Part shown: in pieces, positions 13,969-20,209 of the stretch
Layout of the letters: every line of letters begins with the position of its first letter
Position numbering within the stretch: the first letter of the stretch is position 1
From: JBBQTU01 sp038213005
Lineage (GTDB): Bacteria; Planctomycetota; Phycisphaerae; Tepidisphaerales; Tepidisphaeraceae
Reading direction: 5' to 3'
Assembly: GCA_038213005.1 (NCBI GenBank)
Contig: JBBQTU010000041.1
Location: 1-21,574 of the forward strand
Length of the DNA stretch: 21,574 nt
Translations under genes and position numbers: made by a program
Notes under the pieces: generated by a model
Database searches by the model: none
What the model saw: only the letters and a program-made list of their open reading frames with translations
What the model was told of the DNA's origin: nothing

Positions 13969-13990
13969 CCCATGCTAGTATTAGCATGGG
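13969..13990 (+). promoter_or_regulatory. Perfect palindrome, likely antitoxin operator
   Basis: CCCATGCTA (13969-13977) and TAGCATGGG (13982-13990) are exact inverted repeats around GTAT, abutting the ATG of the toxin remnant. TAGTAT (13976-13981) inside it could serve as a -10 element, giving a nearly leaderless message. XRE antitoxins normally repress their own operon by binding such palindromes, so this is the probable HigA-type operator. Confidence 0.65.
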
Positions 13991-14086
13991 ATGGAGAATG
14001 AGCCGCTGAAATCGGTAGTGTGGCTGAGAAACTCGCTCGACGACGTGCGCGAGTTCCCGGAGGATGTGCGTGAGGACACGCCATGA
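13991..14086 (+). pseudogene. Truncated RelE/HigB (Gp49-like) toxin remnant, 31 codons
   Basis: This ORF encodes MENEPLKSVVWLRNSLDDVREFPEDVREDTP. It begins like the N-terminus of the HigB/phage Gp49-like toxin family (a VVW-x-x-SLDD-x-x-x-FPEDV pattern) but stops after 31 residues, where about 100 would be expected. The catalytic core and later strands are absent. Its TGA overlaps the antitoxin ATG as ATGA, so translational coupling survives. The likeliest history is an internal deletion that removed most of the toxin and joined its beginning to its end. It cannot be a working toxin, but it may persist as a leader peptide driving antitoxin translation. Confidence 0.7.
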
Positions 14087-14415
14087 AAAGTAAGATTCAA
14101 GATGTTCGGGTGAGCCTGGGTAGCGGCAATGTCTTTGCGGACGTGGCCGCTGCGCGGCCGGATGAGGCGATGGCGAAGGCGAAACTGGCAAGGCAGATCG
14201 GGCTGATCATCGCCCGGGACGGTCTGACGCAGGCGCAGGTGGCCGAGCGGCTGGGGATCGATCAGCCGAAGGTGTCGGCGCTGACGCGGGGCCGGCTGCG
14301 GGATTTTTCCATCGAGCGGCTGATGCGGTTTGCGGTCGGGCTGGGACATAGTGTGCAGATCACGATCGGCGTCCAGAGGGTGGACTCAGCGCGGCTGCAG
14401 GTGGCCGCGGCGTGA
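14083..14415 (+). CDS. XRE/HTH_37-type antitoxin (HigA-like)
   Basis: DNA-binding antitoxin of a type II toxin-antitoxin pair, 110 residues. The helix-turn-helix is clear: KLARQIGLIIARDGLTQAQV followed by AERLGIDQPKVSALTRGRLR (about 34-74), then FSIERLMRFAVGLGHSVQIT, as is usual in this family. The N-terminal stretch GSGNVFADVAAARPDEAMAK is also family-typical. It overlaps the truncated toxin ORF by 4 nt and lies 92 nt after a perfect palindrome, its probable binding site. With the partner toxin gone it is an orphan antitoxin, which could still repress its own promoter or neutralise related toxins elsewhere. Confidence 0.88.
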   Translation: MKSKIQDVRVSLGSGNVFADVAAARPDEAMAKAKLARQIGLIIARDGLTQAQVAERLGIDQPKVSALTRGRLRDFSIERLMRFAVGLGHSVQITIGVQRVDSARLQVAAA

Positions 14416-14573
14416 CGGAAGGCGATTGAGAGTCAAAGCCTATTCGCAACAACGCCCTCTATCCGTACCCTGGAACCGGACCATCTGAATAACTAATGGC
14501 CCATGTTTCCGAAGAACGACTCGCATCACCTTTTTCTTGACCTCTACTGGACTCAGTTTCTCACGTCGCGAAG

Positions 14574-15092
14574 TTGCGCCGCACTCTCAGGCTCGTGAAC
14601 GCCCCAAGGCCAGAATCGCCAGCGAAACCTCCAAATCCGTTCTCGATGCACAATCGCAGACCGATCCACCACGGCGAGATGCTGCGCAGGCGGCCTGCCT
14701 ACTTGATTCTCTTTCCAGACGAGCCTATCTGCGCAAGCTGTGTCCTTCCCCTCCAGCCGGGCGTGCCTGTGCTTTCGGGTAAGCGGCAACATCCGTTTCT
14801 GGCTGGACATAGGTCGGCAGGAGAGAGGTCGTTGGACCCTGCTGGCCGTGTTGCCAAGCCACAGGGGCCTGCACCCGAGACGGTCAGGAAACTGCCGGAG
14901 AATGACCGCAGACCGGTCGAATCACTGCCCGGAATTCAGTTGCCCGGAAAAACGGGCACGCCCATCTGCGGGGGATGCGTGGGATGGCCCTGTGCGGACG
15001 AGGACGTCGCGCACTACTACTTCCGCGAACGCGCCCGTTTCGGGTGGAGGCCGTGGAATCACAGGGCATCATCGCGCCATTCCTGCCAGTGA
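14574..15092 (+). CDS. Doubtful hypothetical protein with CxxC motifs
   Basis: This is a 172-codon frame from TTG 14574; in-frame ATGs occur about 24 and 35 codons later. It is rich in Pro, Arg and Gly with no helix-forming core, signal peptide or membrane segment. Two possible metal-binding pairs occur, PICASC and GTPICGGCVGWPC. The C-terminal third (through ADEDVAHYYFRERARFGW) has the best coding character, with mostly G/C third positions. The GTPxCxxC string also occurs in the zinc-ribbon protein encoded just beyond on the other strand, which may be coincidence. It could be a decayed gene. Confidence 0.28.
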   Translation: MRRTLRLVNAPRPESPAKPPNPFSMHNRRPIHHGEMLRRRPAYLILFPDEPICASCVLPLQPGVPVLSGKRQHPFLAGHRSAGERSLDPAGRVAKPQGPAPETVRKLPENDRRPVESLPGIQLPGKTGTPICGGCVGWPCADEDVAHYYFRERARFGWRPWNHRASSRHSCQ

Positions 15093-15129
15093 TTGATGCG
15101 CCGGTTCTGTCAGTTATTGATGCGCCGGT
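15087..15129 (+). repeat. Two-copy direct repeat, 24-nt period
   Basis: CAGTGATTGATGCGCCGGT (15087-15105) and CAGTTATTGATGCGCCGGT (15111-15129) differ at one base. The repeat lies at the end of the doubtful ORF and just before the 3' end of the zinc-ribbon gene. It could be a simple slippage duplication or a paired binding site. Confidence 0.6.
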
Positions 15130-15131
15130 CC

Positions 15132-15638
15132 TTACCTGCCGGGGACGATCGGGGCCTCACTGCTCATCCAGAGCAGCAGCATGACGACGGCGTAGATGGC
15201 CAGTACGCCCAGGATGGTGGCTGCGATGAGGATCCATTTCCGGCGGCTCTGGCGTTCGAGGTCGGCCACCTCCTGGACGGCGCGGAGGCGGGCCTCTTCG
15301 CGTTTGGCACTCTGTCGGCGTTTTTCCCAACAGGCCTGGCAGACGGGCGTTCCTTTGAACTCGATGAGGTCGCCGAATGTCATCTCTTTTCTGCAATCGG
15401 GGCAGTTCGTCGGCTCGCGGCGCTTGACGTCGGCATCGTTGCAGTCAGCACACCAGTAGCGGCTGTCGGAGTCCTTGTATCGCTTTTTTCCGTGCAGGTC
15501 GATGCCGCACATGCAGCACAATTTGGCGGAACTGACGGAGGTGATCGTCGAGTCGGCAGAACTGTCCGAGCGGATGTTCGGACTGACGGCGTCGTCAGCC
15601 AAGGCACCGGACGTACGATTTTCCCGCTGCTGGGCCAT
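15132..15638 (-). CDS. Zinc-ribbon protein with C-terminal membrane anchor
   Basis: 168 residues. An Ser/Ala-rich N-terminus is followed by CysCysMetCys (CCMCGIDLHGKK) with YWCADC, then CPDCRKEM with GTPVCQACWEKRRQ, which together make two four-cysteine zinc ribbons. A charged helix (SAKREEARLRAVQEVADLER) follows, then one hydrophobic segment (WILIAATILGVLAIYAVVML) close to the C-terminus, so the protein is probably tail-anchored with its ribbons in the cytoplasm. The start is ATG 15638, preceded by GAGGTG at 5 nt. I do not recognise a named family. It is divergent from the BRCT-like membrane protein gene and shares its intergenic region. Confidence 0.75.
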   Translation of the reverse strand: MAQQRENRTSGALADDAVSPNIRSDSSADSTITSVSSAKLCCMCGIDLHGKKRYKDSDSRYWCADCNDADVKRREPTNCPDCRKEMTFGDLIEFKGTPVCQACWEKRRQSAKREEARLRAVQEVADLERQSRRKWILIAATILGVLAIYAVVMLLLWMSSEAPIVPGR

Positions 15639-15690
15639 GATGCACCTCGTTCACGAAGACCTGACAGAACACCCGCGCACTAGCCTCAAC

Positions 15691-15696
15691 AGTATA
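15691..15696 (-). promoter_or_regulatory. Possible -10 element for the zinc-ribbon gene
   Basis: TATACT on the minus strand (15696-15691) is a good -10 match about 50 nt before the start codon. The -35 position 17 nt upstream (TGCATT) is poor, so the call is tentative. Confidence 0.3.
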
Positions 15697-15758
15697 CCAT
15701 ACCAGGGCGATGGAATGCACCAACTTCTCGCCGTAAAAAAGTCCAGTGCAACATTTCC

Positions 15759-15787
15759 TTGACCGTGCCCATCTATTGGCGTTTAAT
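15759..15787 (+). promoter_or_regulatory. Sigma-70-type promoter of the BRCT-like membrane protein gene
   Basis: TTGACC (15759-15764) and TTTAAT (15782-15787) are separated by exactly 17 nt and match the consensus at five and five of six positions. The predicted start of transcription is near 15794, leaving a leader of about 58 nt. A small hairpin, GAGCGG (15805-15810) with CCGCTC (15815-15820), lies in that leader. Confidence 0.7.
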
Positions 15788-15851
15788 ATCGGTCAACTGT
15801 CACGGAGCGGAGGCCCGCTCTGCGCATGAAGACCGGTTTTTGGAGATATAC

Positions 15852-17297
15852 ATGGCTGTCACCCAGCAAGGTTCACGTGCCGGACTGATTACGACGATCG
15901 TCGTCCTGGCGATCGTCAGCGTTCTTACAATCATTCTGGCTTTCTGGTACAGCGCTGAAAAGCGGAATGTGGACAGCAAGCTCGACTCGCTGACCCGCAA
16001 GTACAAAGAGGTCATTCCTGAATCGGCGCTGTCGGGCAGTGAGCTCAATGCCCTGCGCGACTACGCCAAGAGCAATGGGATGAACGACCTCAAGCCGTGG
16101 GACATCCTGGTCCAGCAGCGCAACGGCCTGGTCAAGGTCGTGGACGGCAAGGACGCATCGGACTCGCACACGATGCCGATGGCGATGCAGGAAGCGACGT
16201 CGACCCTGGCCGAAGCGACCAAGGTGGCGGATCTTCCCTCGGGCACGGACAACCTTGCCGGCGCAGTGAAGATCCTGGCGGACAAGGTGGCGGCTCAGAA
16301 GGCCAGCCTCGCCGAGCGTGACAAGCAGGTGGCCGAGGCTACGGGCCTGGTCACGGCGGCGGCCGACGGGTTCAAGAAGAATCTGGCCGACAGAGATGCA
16401 CAGGTCCAGCAGATCCGCGGCGAAGCCGACAAGGCCATCGCGGATGCCGCGGCTGACCGCAAGGTCAAGCAGGACCAGGTGGACCAGATCGAGAAGGACC
16501 GTGGCGCTGAGCGTCAGACCCATTCCGACCTGACTGCGAAGAAGGACCTGGAACTGGTCGCGGGCAAGTCTGATCACAAGAAGCTGCAGGAGCGGCTCAA
16601 TGCTGCACAGGCAAAGTTTGATCGGATGCGCGTCGGCGTGACCGAGCCCATCCTGCGGCATGGCGACGGCAAGGTCATCGGCTTCTCGGGCAAGGACCTG
16701 ATCACGATCAACCTCGGGCAGGGCGCCCAACTCGTGCCTGGCATGACCTTCGAAGTCTACGACAAGAACAAGGGCATCCCCAAGGTCAACCCCGCTTCCA
16801 CGACGGAAGACACCCCGGCCGGCAAGGCCTCGGTCGAAGTGGTCGCCGTCGGGCAGACCAGCAGCGAGTGCCGCGTCACCCGGCTGCAGGCGGGCGCCCA
16901 GCTCGTTGAAGGCGACATTATTTTCAACGTCGTCTACGACCCGGCCACCAAGTACAACTTCTTCGTGTTCGGAAAGTTTGACCTGGATCGGAACAAGGTC
17001 GCCACGGCTCAGGAAGCCGATATCGTGCGGAAGCTGATCACTCAGTGGGGTGGCAAGCTCGTCGACCAGATCAACGTGGACACCGACTTCCTGGTCATCG
17101 GAAGCGAACCGATGGTTCCGGACTACAGTGCTGAAGAGCTGACCCAGCCGGAAAACATCAAGAAGAAAACGGATGCGGAAAAGGAAGTTGAGGATTACCT
17201 CAACGTCGTGCAGAAGGCCCGCGAACTGCACATCCCCCTCCTCAACCAGAACCGTTTCCTGCACTTCACCGGTGCGTATGATATGGTGATCCGCTAA
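15852..17297 (+). CDS. Membrane-anchored coiled-coil protein with FlgT_C-like and BRCT-like domains
   Basis: 481 residues from ATG 15852, preceded by GGAG at 6 nt. One transmembrane helix near the N-terminus (about 11-32, LITTIVVLAIVSVLTIILAF) is followed by long charged Ala/Lys/Asp/Gln-rich helices that look like coiled coil (about 35-60 and 165-257). Residues 259-365 resemble the small beta-barrel seen in FlgT C-termini (LITINLGQGAQLVPGMTFEVY, ASVEVVAVGQTSSECRV, GDIIFNVVYD). Residues 368-481 look like a BRCT domain: NFFVFGKFDL, DIVRKLITQWGGKLVDQINV, TDFLVIG, then KARELHIPLLNQNRFLHFTG. BRCT domains usually bind phosphoproteins or DNA ends. With an uncleaved N-terminal anchor the rest most likely lies in the periplasm, which makes this placement odd. 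Function unknown; monocistronic with its own promoter and terminator. Confidence 0.82.
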   Translation: MAVTQQGSRAGLITTIVVLAIVSVLTIILAFWYSAEKRNVDSKLDSLTRKYKEVIPESALSGSELNALRDYAKSNGMNDLKPWDILVQQRNGLVKVVDGKDASDSHTMPMAMQEATSTLAEATKVADLPSGTDNLAGAVKILADKVAAQKASLAERDKQVAEATGLVTAAADGFKKNLADRDAQVQQIRGEADKAIADAAADRKVKQDQVDQIEKDRGAERQTHSDLTAKKDLELVAGKSDHKKLQERLNAAQAKFDRMRVGVTEPILRHGDGKVIGFSGKDLITINLGQGAQLVPGMTFEVYDKNKGIPKVNPASTTEDTPAGKASVEVVAVGQTSSECRVTRLQAGAQLVEGDIIFNVVYDPATKYNFFVFGKFDLDRNKVATAQEADIVRKLITQWGGKLVDQINVDTDFLVIGSEPMVPDYSAEELTQPENIKKKTDAEKEVEDYLNVVQKARELHIPLLNQNRFLHFTGAYDMVIR

Positions 17298-17361
17298 GCT
17301 TGAGTCTGCTGGCACGGCGGCCATCTGGAGCCGGCCGGACTGAGGCGAGCAAGATAACAAC

Positions 17362-17400
17362 ACGTCCCGGAAGCCTCAGGCTTCCGGGACGTTGCTTTTG
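17362..17400 (+). terminator. Strong intrinsic terminator
   Basis: ACGTCCCGGAAGCC (17362-17375) and GGCTTCCGGGACGT (17379-17392) form a perfect 14-bp stem with loop TCA, followed by TGCTTTTG. It lies 65 nt after the stop of the BRCT-like protein gene. The T-run is short, but the stem is very stable. Confidence 0.8.
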
Positions 17401-17528
17401 GGAAGATGCCCGTCGGCGGCTCGCCGGCCGGGCGGGGGCGGCGGGATTGCGGCCGGCTCATCTTTAGCGGTAAGCTCACCTTCTGCGTCGGGCCGTGTCC
17501 TACTGTTAGGTCACGGACGGCCTGCGGG

Positions 17529-17582
17529 TATGATGCGGGGGAAACGCCCCCGCGAGGCGTTCGGGGTGGAGCTTTAGAGGAG
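17529..17582 (+). promoter_or_regulatory. Candidate -10, leader hairpin and Shine-Dalgarno of the lipoprotein operon
   Basis: TATGAT (17529-17534) is a good -10 match, with only a weak TTAGGT at the -35 position. Immediately after it GCGGGGG (17535-17541) and CCCCCGC (17547-17553) form a perfect 7-bp hairpin with a 5-nt loop, at or near the transcript's 5' end. AGAGGAG (17576-17582) is a strong ribosome binding site 5 nt before the ATG. Confidence 0.4.
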
Positions 17583-17587
17583 ATGCT

Positions 17588-18181
17588 ATGCGAATGATGT
17601 CGACGTTTATGTGCCTTGGCCTGGCGAGTATTGCGGTGATCGGTTGCCATTCAGATCGTCCCCACGAATATGGCAAGCAGCGGCCGCCCCTGACGGACAT
17701 TAACGAGCATGACCGCGGGCTGCAGAGCAAAGATGTCGTCGACGCCAGCGACCAGTTGGCCCAGGACCTGCTGGCCGACCCCAAGCTCAATGCCAGCAGT
17801 ACGCAGTGGACGATGGTCGTCACCGGGATGAAGAACAACACCAGTAACCCGCAGTACAACTACGACATCTTCACGCAGCGGCTGAAGGTCAACATCTCGC
17901 GCTACGGTGCCAACCGGGTGCAACTGATCGAGAATCGCGACCAACTGCATGAACTGCGGAATCGTGAATGGGAAGGCGGCAAGGGCGATGAGTTCGGCCA
18001 GACCGGCGGCGCAGCCCCCGGTGCCGGCGCGGGCATCCAGCCCCGTTATGCGCTCTACGGCACGATCTCCGAATTGCCCAGCCGCTCGACGAGCTACTAC
18101 TTTGCCGAGTTCACCGTGACCGATATGACCACCCGGCAGATCGTCTGGACGAGCGCGTACGAGGTGAAGGCCAAGCGCTGA
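17588..18181 (+). CDS. LpoB-like outer-membrane lipoprotein
   Basis: 197 residues. The signal peptide ends in lipobox VIGC with Cys20 as the lipidation site. The mature protein has an Asp/Pro-rich linker and then a domain like LpoB, the outer-membrane activator of the peptidoglycan synthase PBP1b: VVDASDQLAQDLLADPKL, TMVVTGMKNNTS, FTQRLKVNISRYGANRVQLI, RDQLHEL, and a C-terminal YYFAEFTVTDMTTRQIVWTS. The start is ATG 17588, with a strong Shine-Dalgarno. It is the first gene of a three-lipoprotein operon. In gamma-proteobacteria lpoB neighbours a small lipoprotein gene and sometimes a TPR lipoprotein gene, an arrangement echoed here. Whether it regulates a PBP in this organism is an inference. 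Confidence 0.78.
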   Translation: MRMMSTFMCLGLASIAVIGCHSDRPHEYGKQRPPLTDINEHDRGLQSKDVVDASDQLAQDLLADPKLNASSTQWTMVVTGMKNNTSNPQYNYDIFTQRLKVNISRYGANRVQLIENRDQLHELRNREWEGGKGDEFGQTGGAAPGAGAGIQPRYALYGTISELPSRSTSYYFAEFTVTDMTTRQIVWTSAYEVKAKR

Positions 18182-18220
18182 TCGCCGACGGGACACCATT
18201 GTGACATAGACGGTGGCGAT

Positions 18221-18808
18221 ATGGTTCTCTGCTTACGAGTCGTTAACAGAGTCCTGGTCCTCCTTCTGGCGATGTCATCGCTGGCCTTGGCGGGCTGCGC
18301 GTCGGCCGTGCAGGCTGGCACCAACACCGCCCTGGATGATGTGGATCTTGTCCGCATGACCGATGATATGGCGCTGAAGATTATGGCCTCCCCCGCCGTT
18401 CAGCAGGCATACGCCAGGGATGGGCCGCTGTCGGTCGTGGTGCAGCCGGTGCAGAACATGATGACCGCCGAGATCCTGCCCCGCGGCCCGGCCGAGGCGT
18501 TCTCCGCCCGCGTTCGCGTGCTGCTGAGCAAGCACGCTCCAGATCGCTTTGTCTGGATCATGAACCGTGACAGTTTCAACCTGCTCCGCGTTGGCGAACT
18601 GGATGTCGATCTCGGACCGGCGCCTGGCGCGATCCAGCCCAGGTATGCGCTGGTGCCCGAATTTCGCTCGCTGACCAGCGAGAACAGAGATCAGCGGTCC
18701 ATCGCGTACCTGTGCACCTATCAACTGTCCAACCTGGTGGACCGCACCATCCTGTGGACCGGTTCGTATGAGGTAAAGAAGGTCGCGGTGAAGGGGTTCC
18801 TGGACTAG
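18221..18808 (+). CDS. Second LpoB-like lipoprotein, diverged
   Basis: 195 residues. A signal peptide with lipobox LAGC places the lipidated Cys at 26. The mature part follows the plan of the preceding gene: DDVDLVRMTDDMALKIMASP, SVVVQPVQNMMTAEI, FSARVRVLLSKHAPDRFVWI, NRDSFNLL, IQPRYALVPEF, and YQLSNLVDRTILWTGSYEVK at the end. The shared IQPRYAL and IxWTxxYEVK strings suggest that the two genes arose by duplication. It starts 40 nt after the first lipoprotein gene, with GGTGG upstream, and its stop directly touches the next start codon. It is probably an outer-membrane partner or paralogue of the first lipoprotein. Confidence 0.72.
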   Translation: MVLCLRVVNRVLVLLLAMSSLALAGCASAVQAGTNTALDDVDLVRMTDDMALKIMASPAVQQAYARDGPLSVVVQPVQNMMTAEILPRGPAEAFSARVRVLLSKHAPDRFVWIMNRDSFNLLRVGELDVDLGPAPGAIQPRYALVPEFRSLTSENRDQRSIAYLCTYQLSNLVDRTILWTGSYEVKKVAVKGFLD

Positions 18809-20065
18809 ATGAAACGCGGGTCAATCCAACTCAGGCTGGTTCTGCCACTGGTTGCGGCGATGCTGCTGCTCCTGGGAGGCTGCGGTCCCAATGAGCACGA
18901 GCGCGCAGCGCAGGCGGCGGTCTGGGACTTCAACAACGGCAACTTCCCCGCCGCGATCGCGAAGCTTCATTCACTGGCGCAGGAAACCAACGGCGATTTT
19001 GTACTGAATAACCTGCGGCTGGGATCGGTCGCCCTGGCGGCGGGCGATCTGGACGAAGCTGAAGCCGCATTCCTGCGCGCTTACGAAGTCCTCAACAGCG
19101 TGGGCGTCAACAATGGCGGGCGGAGCCTGGGCGCTGTGGTCGTCGCCGAGGATATGAAGGTCTGGAAAGGCGAGCCCTTTGAGCGCGCCATGGCCAACCA
19201 TTACCTGGGCCTGACCTACTACATGCGCGGCGACTATGCCAACGCCCGGGCGTGCTACGAGAATGCACTGTTCAAGCTGCGAGACTACGCCGACGATCAG
19301 GGCAACAAGAGAGACGCCCGCGAAGTCGACAGCGATTTCGCCCTGGCCAGCCTGATGCTGGGCAAGTGCTGGGTGCACCTGGGTCGCAGCGACCTGGCAC
19401 AGGCGAACTTCGATCGGGCAGTCTCGCTTCGCCCCGATCTCGCCCCGATCGCGCGCCTGGCTTCGGAGGGCAAAAACAACGTGCTGCTCGTGGTCGACTT
19501 CGGCTACGGGCCGCAGAAGGTCCAGACCGGCGACGGTTCGCTGGCGGGCTTTCGGCCCACCGCAGCCCAGGTCGGCAGCATTCCGTCTCCGACCGTGGTG
19601 GTCGACGGCAGGCCCGTGGGCCTGCAAGGGACCGATCTGCCGCCGATGGACCTGCTCGCCGTGGCACAGCAGCAGCGGTGGCAGAGCATCGATACGATCC
19701 GCACCATCAAGAACGTTGTCGGGTATGGGCTGATGGGCGCCGGCGCGTATGAAGGGCTCCGCCAGCACAACGATCCGCTGCTGGGCCTGGCGCTATTCGG
19801 CGCGGGGATGCTGGTGCGCGGCAGCGCCACCGCGGATCTGCGATTCTGGGATACGCTGCCCCGAACCACCTTCGTGTTGCCGCTGCAGTTGCCGCCGGGC
19901 AGACACACCATTTCGGTGGAGTTCCCCGCCGTGGGCCTCACGCAGACCTGGCGCGGATTGGTCGCCCCCGAGCAGGGCGAGGCGACTTATTATTTCCGCA
20001 TGCTTCGCTGGTCCACCGGCCCGTTTGACTCACCGACAAGCCCCCTGCCTGCCGTCAAGCCCTGA
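18809..20065 (+). CDS. TPR-repeat lipoprotein (COG3014-like)
   Basis: 418 residues. The signal peptide ends LLLLGGC with Cys25 as the lipidation site. Residues about 30-220 form tetratricopeptide-like helices (AAVWDFNNGNFPAAIAKLHS, GDLDEAEAAFLRAYEVL, HYLGLTYYMRGDYANARACYENALFKL, LGKCWVHLGRSDLAQANFDRAVSLRP). A C-terminal region with a Gly/Ala-rich hydrophobic segment (VVGYGLMGAGAYEGL, LLGLALFGAGMLV) and a beta-rich end follows. This layout matches COG3014 lipoproteins that accompany LpoB-like genes. The ATG follows the upstream TAG with no gap, indicating translational coupling. A scaffold role for the lipoprotein complex is likely but inferred. Confidence 0.75.
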   Translation: MKRGSIQLRLVLPLVAAMLLLLGGCGPNEHERAAQAAVWDFNNGNFPAAIAKLHSLAQETNGDFVLNNLRLGSVALAAGDLDEAEAAFLRAYEVLNSVGVNNGGRSLGAVVVAEDMKVWKGEPFERAMANHYLGLTYYMRGDYANARACYENALFKLRDYADDQGNKRDAREVDSDFALASLMLGKCWVHLGRSDLAQANFDRAVSLRPDLAPIARLASEGKNNVLLVVDFGYGPQKVQTGDGSLAGFRPTAAQVGSIPSPTVVVDGRPVGLQGTDLPPMDLLAVAQQQRWQSIDTIRTIKNVVGYGLMGAGAYEGLRQHNDPLLGLALFGAGMLVRGSATADLRFWDTLPRTTFVLPLQLPPGRHTISVEFPAVGLTQTWRGLVAPEQGEATYYFRMLRWSTGPFDSPTSPLPAVKP

Positions 20066-20131
20066 TGCGGAATTCCTGCCTCACTCCCGCATCACACATC
20101 CTGGATGGCCTCGCGGCGCTCGAGGTTTCTT

Positions 20132-20161
20132 TTGCCCTATTGCTGGGTTCGCCGTTATGAT
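20132..20161 (+). promoter_or_regulatory. Candidate promoter of the TolC-like gene
   Basis: TTGCCC (20132-20137) and TATGAT (20156-20161) are separated by 18 nt, matching four and five of six consensus positions. Transcription would start near 20168, about 40 nt before the ATG. This suggests that the TolC-like gene can be expressed separately from the lipoprotein operon. Confidence 0.45.
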
Positions 20162-20209
20162 GTTAAGCTCGCTCGGTCTGATGATCACAGGTTTGCAGGG
20201 AAGGCGGCT

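Larger units (their letters stand above)
14416..15131. other. Low-information region of about 700 nt
   Basis: There is no confident gene between the antitoxin and the zinc-ribbon gene. GC bias is weaker than in neighbouring genes. The only candidate is the weak CxxC ORF at 14574-15092; overlapping ORFs in other frames look like noise. The region ends with a short direct repeat at 15087-15129. The DNA may be decayed accessory sequence linked to the toxin-antitoxin remnant. Confidence 0.5.

Noticed and set aside
14553..14810. Minus-strand ORF of 85 codons in the region after the antitoxin
   Set aside because: No Shine-Dalgarno, motif or codon bias; it overlaps several equally noisy frames.
15873..17363. 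Minus-strand ORF of 496 codons opposite the BRCT-like protein gene
   Set aside because: Shadow ORF: the plus-strand gene has a promoter, Shine-Dalgarno, domain motifs and terminator, and the antisense product resembles nothing coherent.
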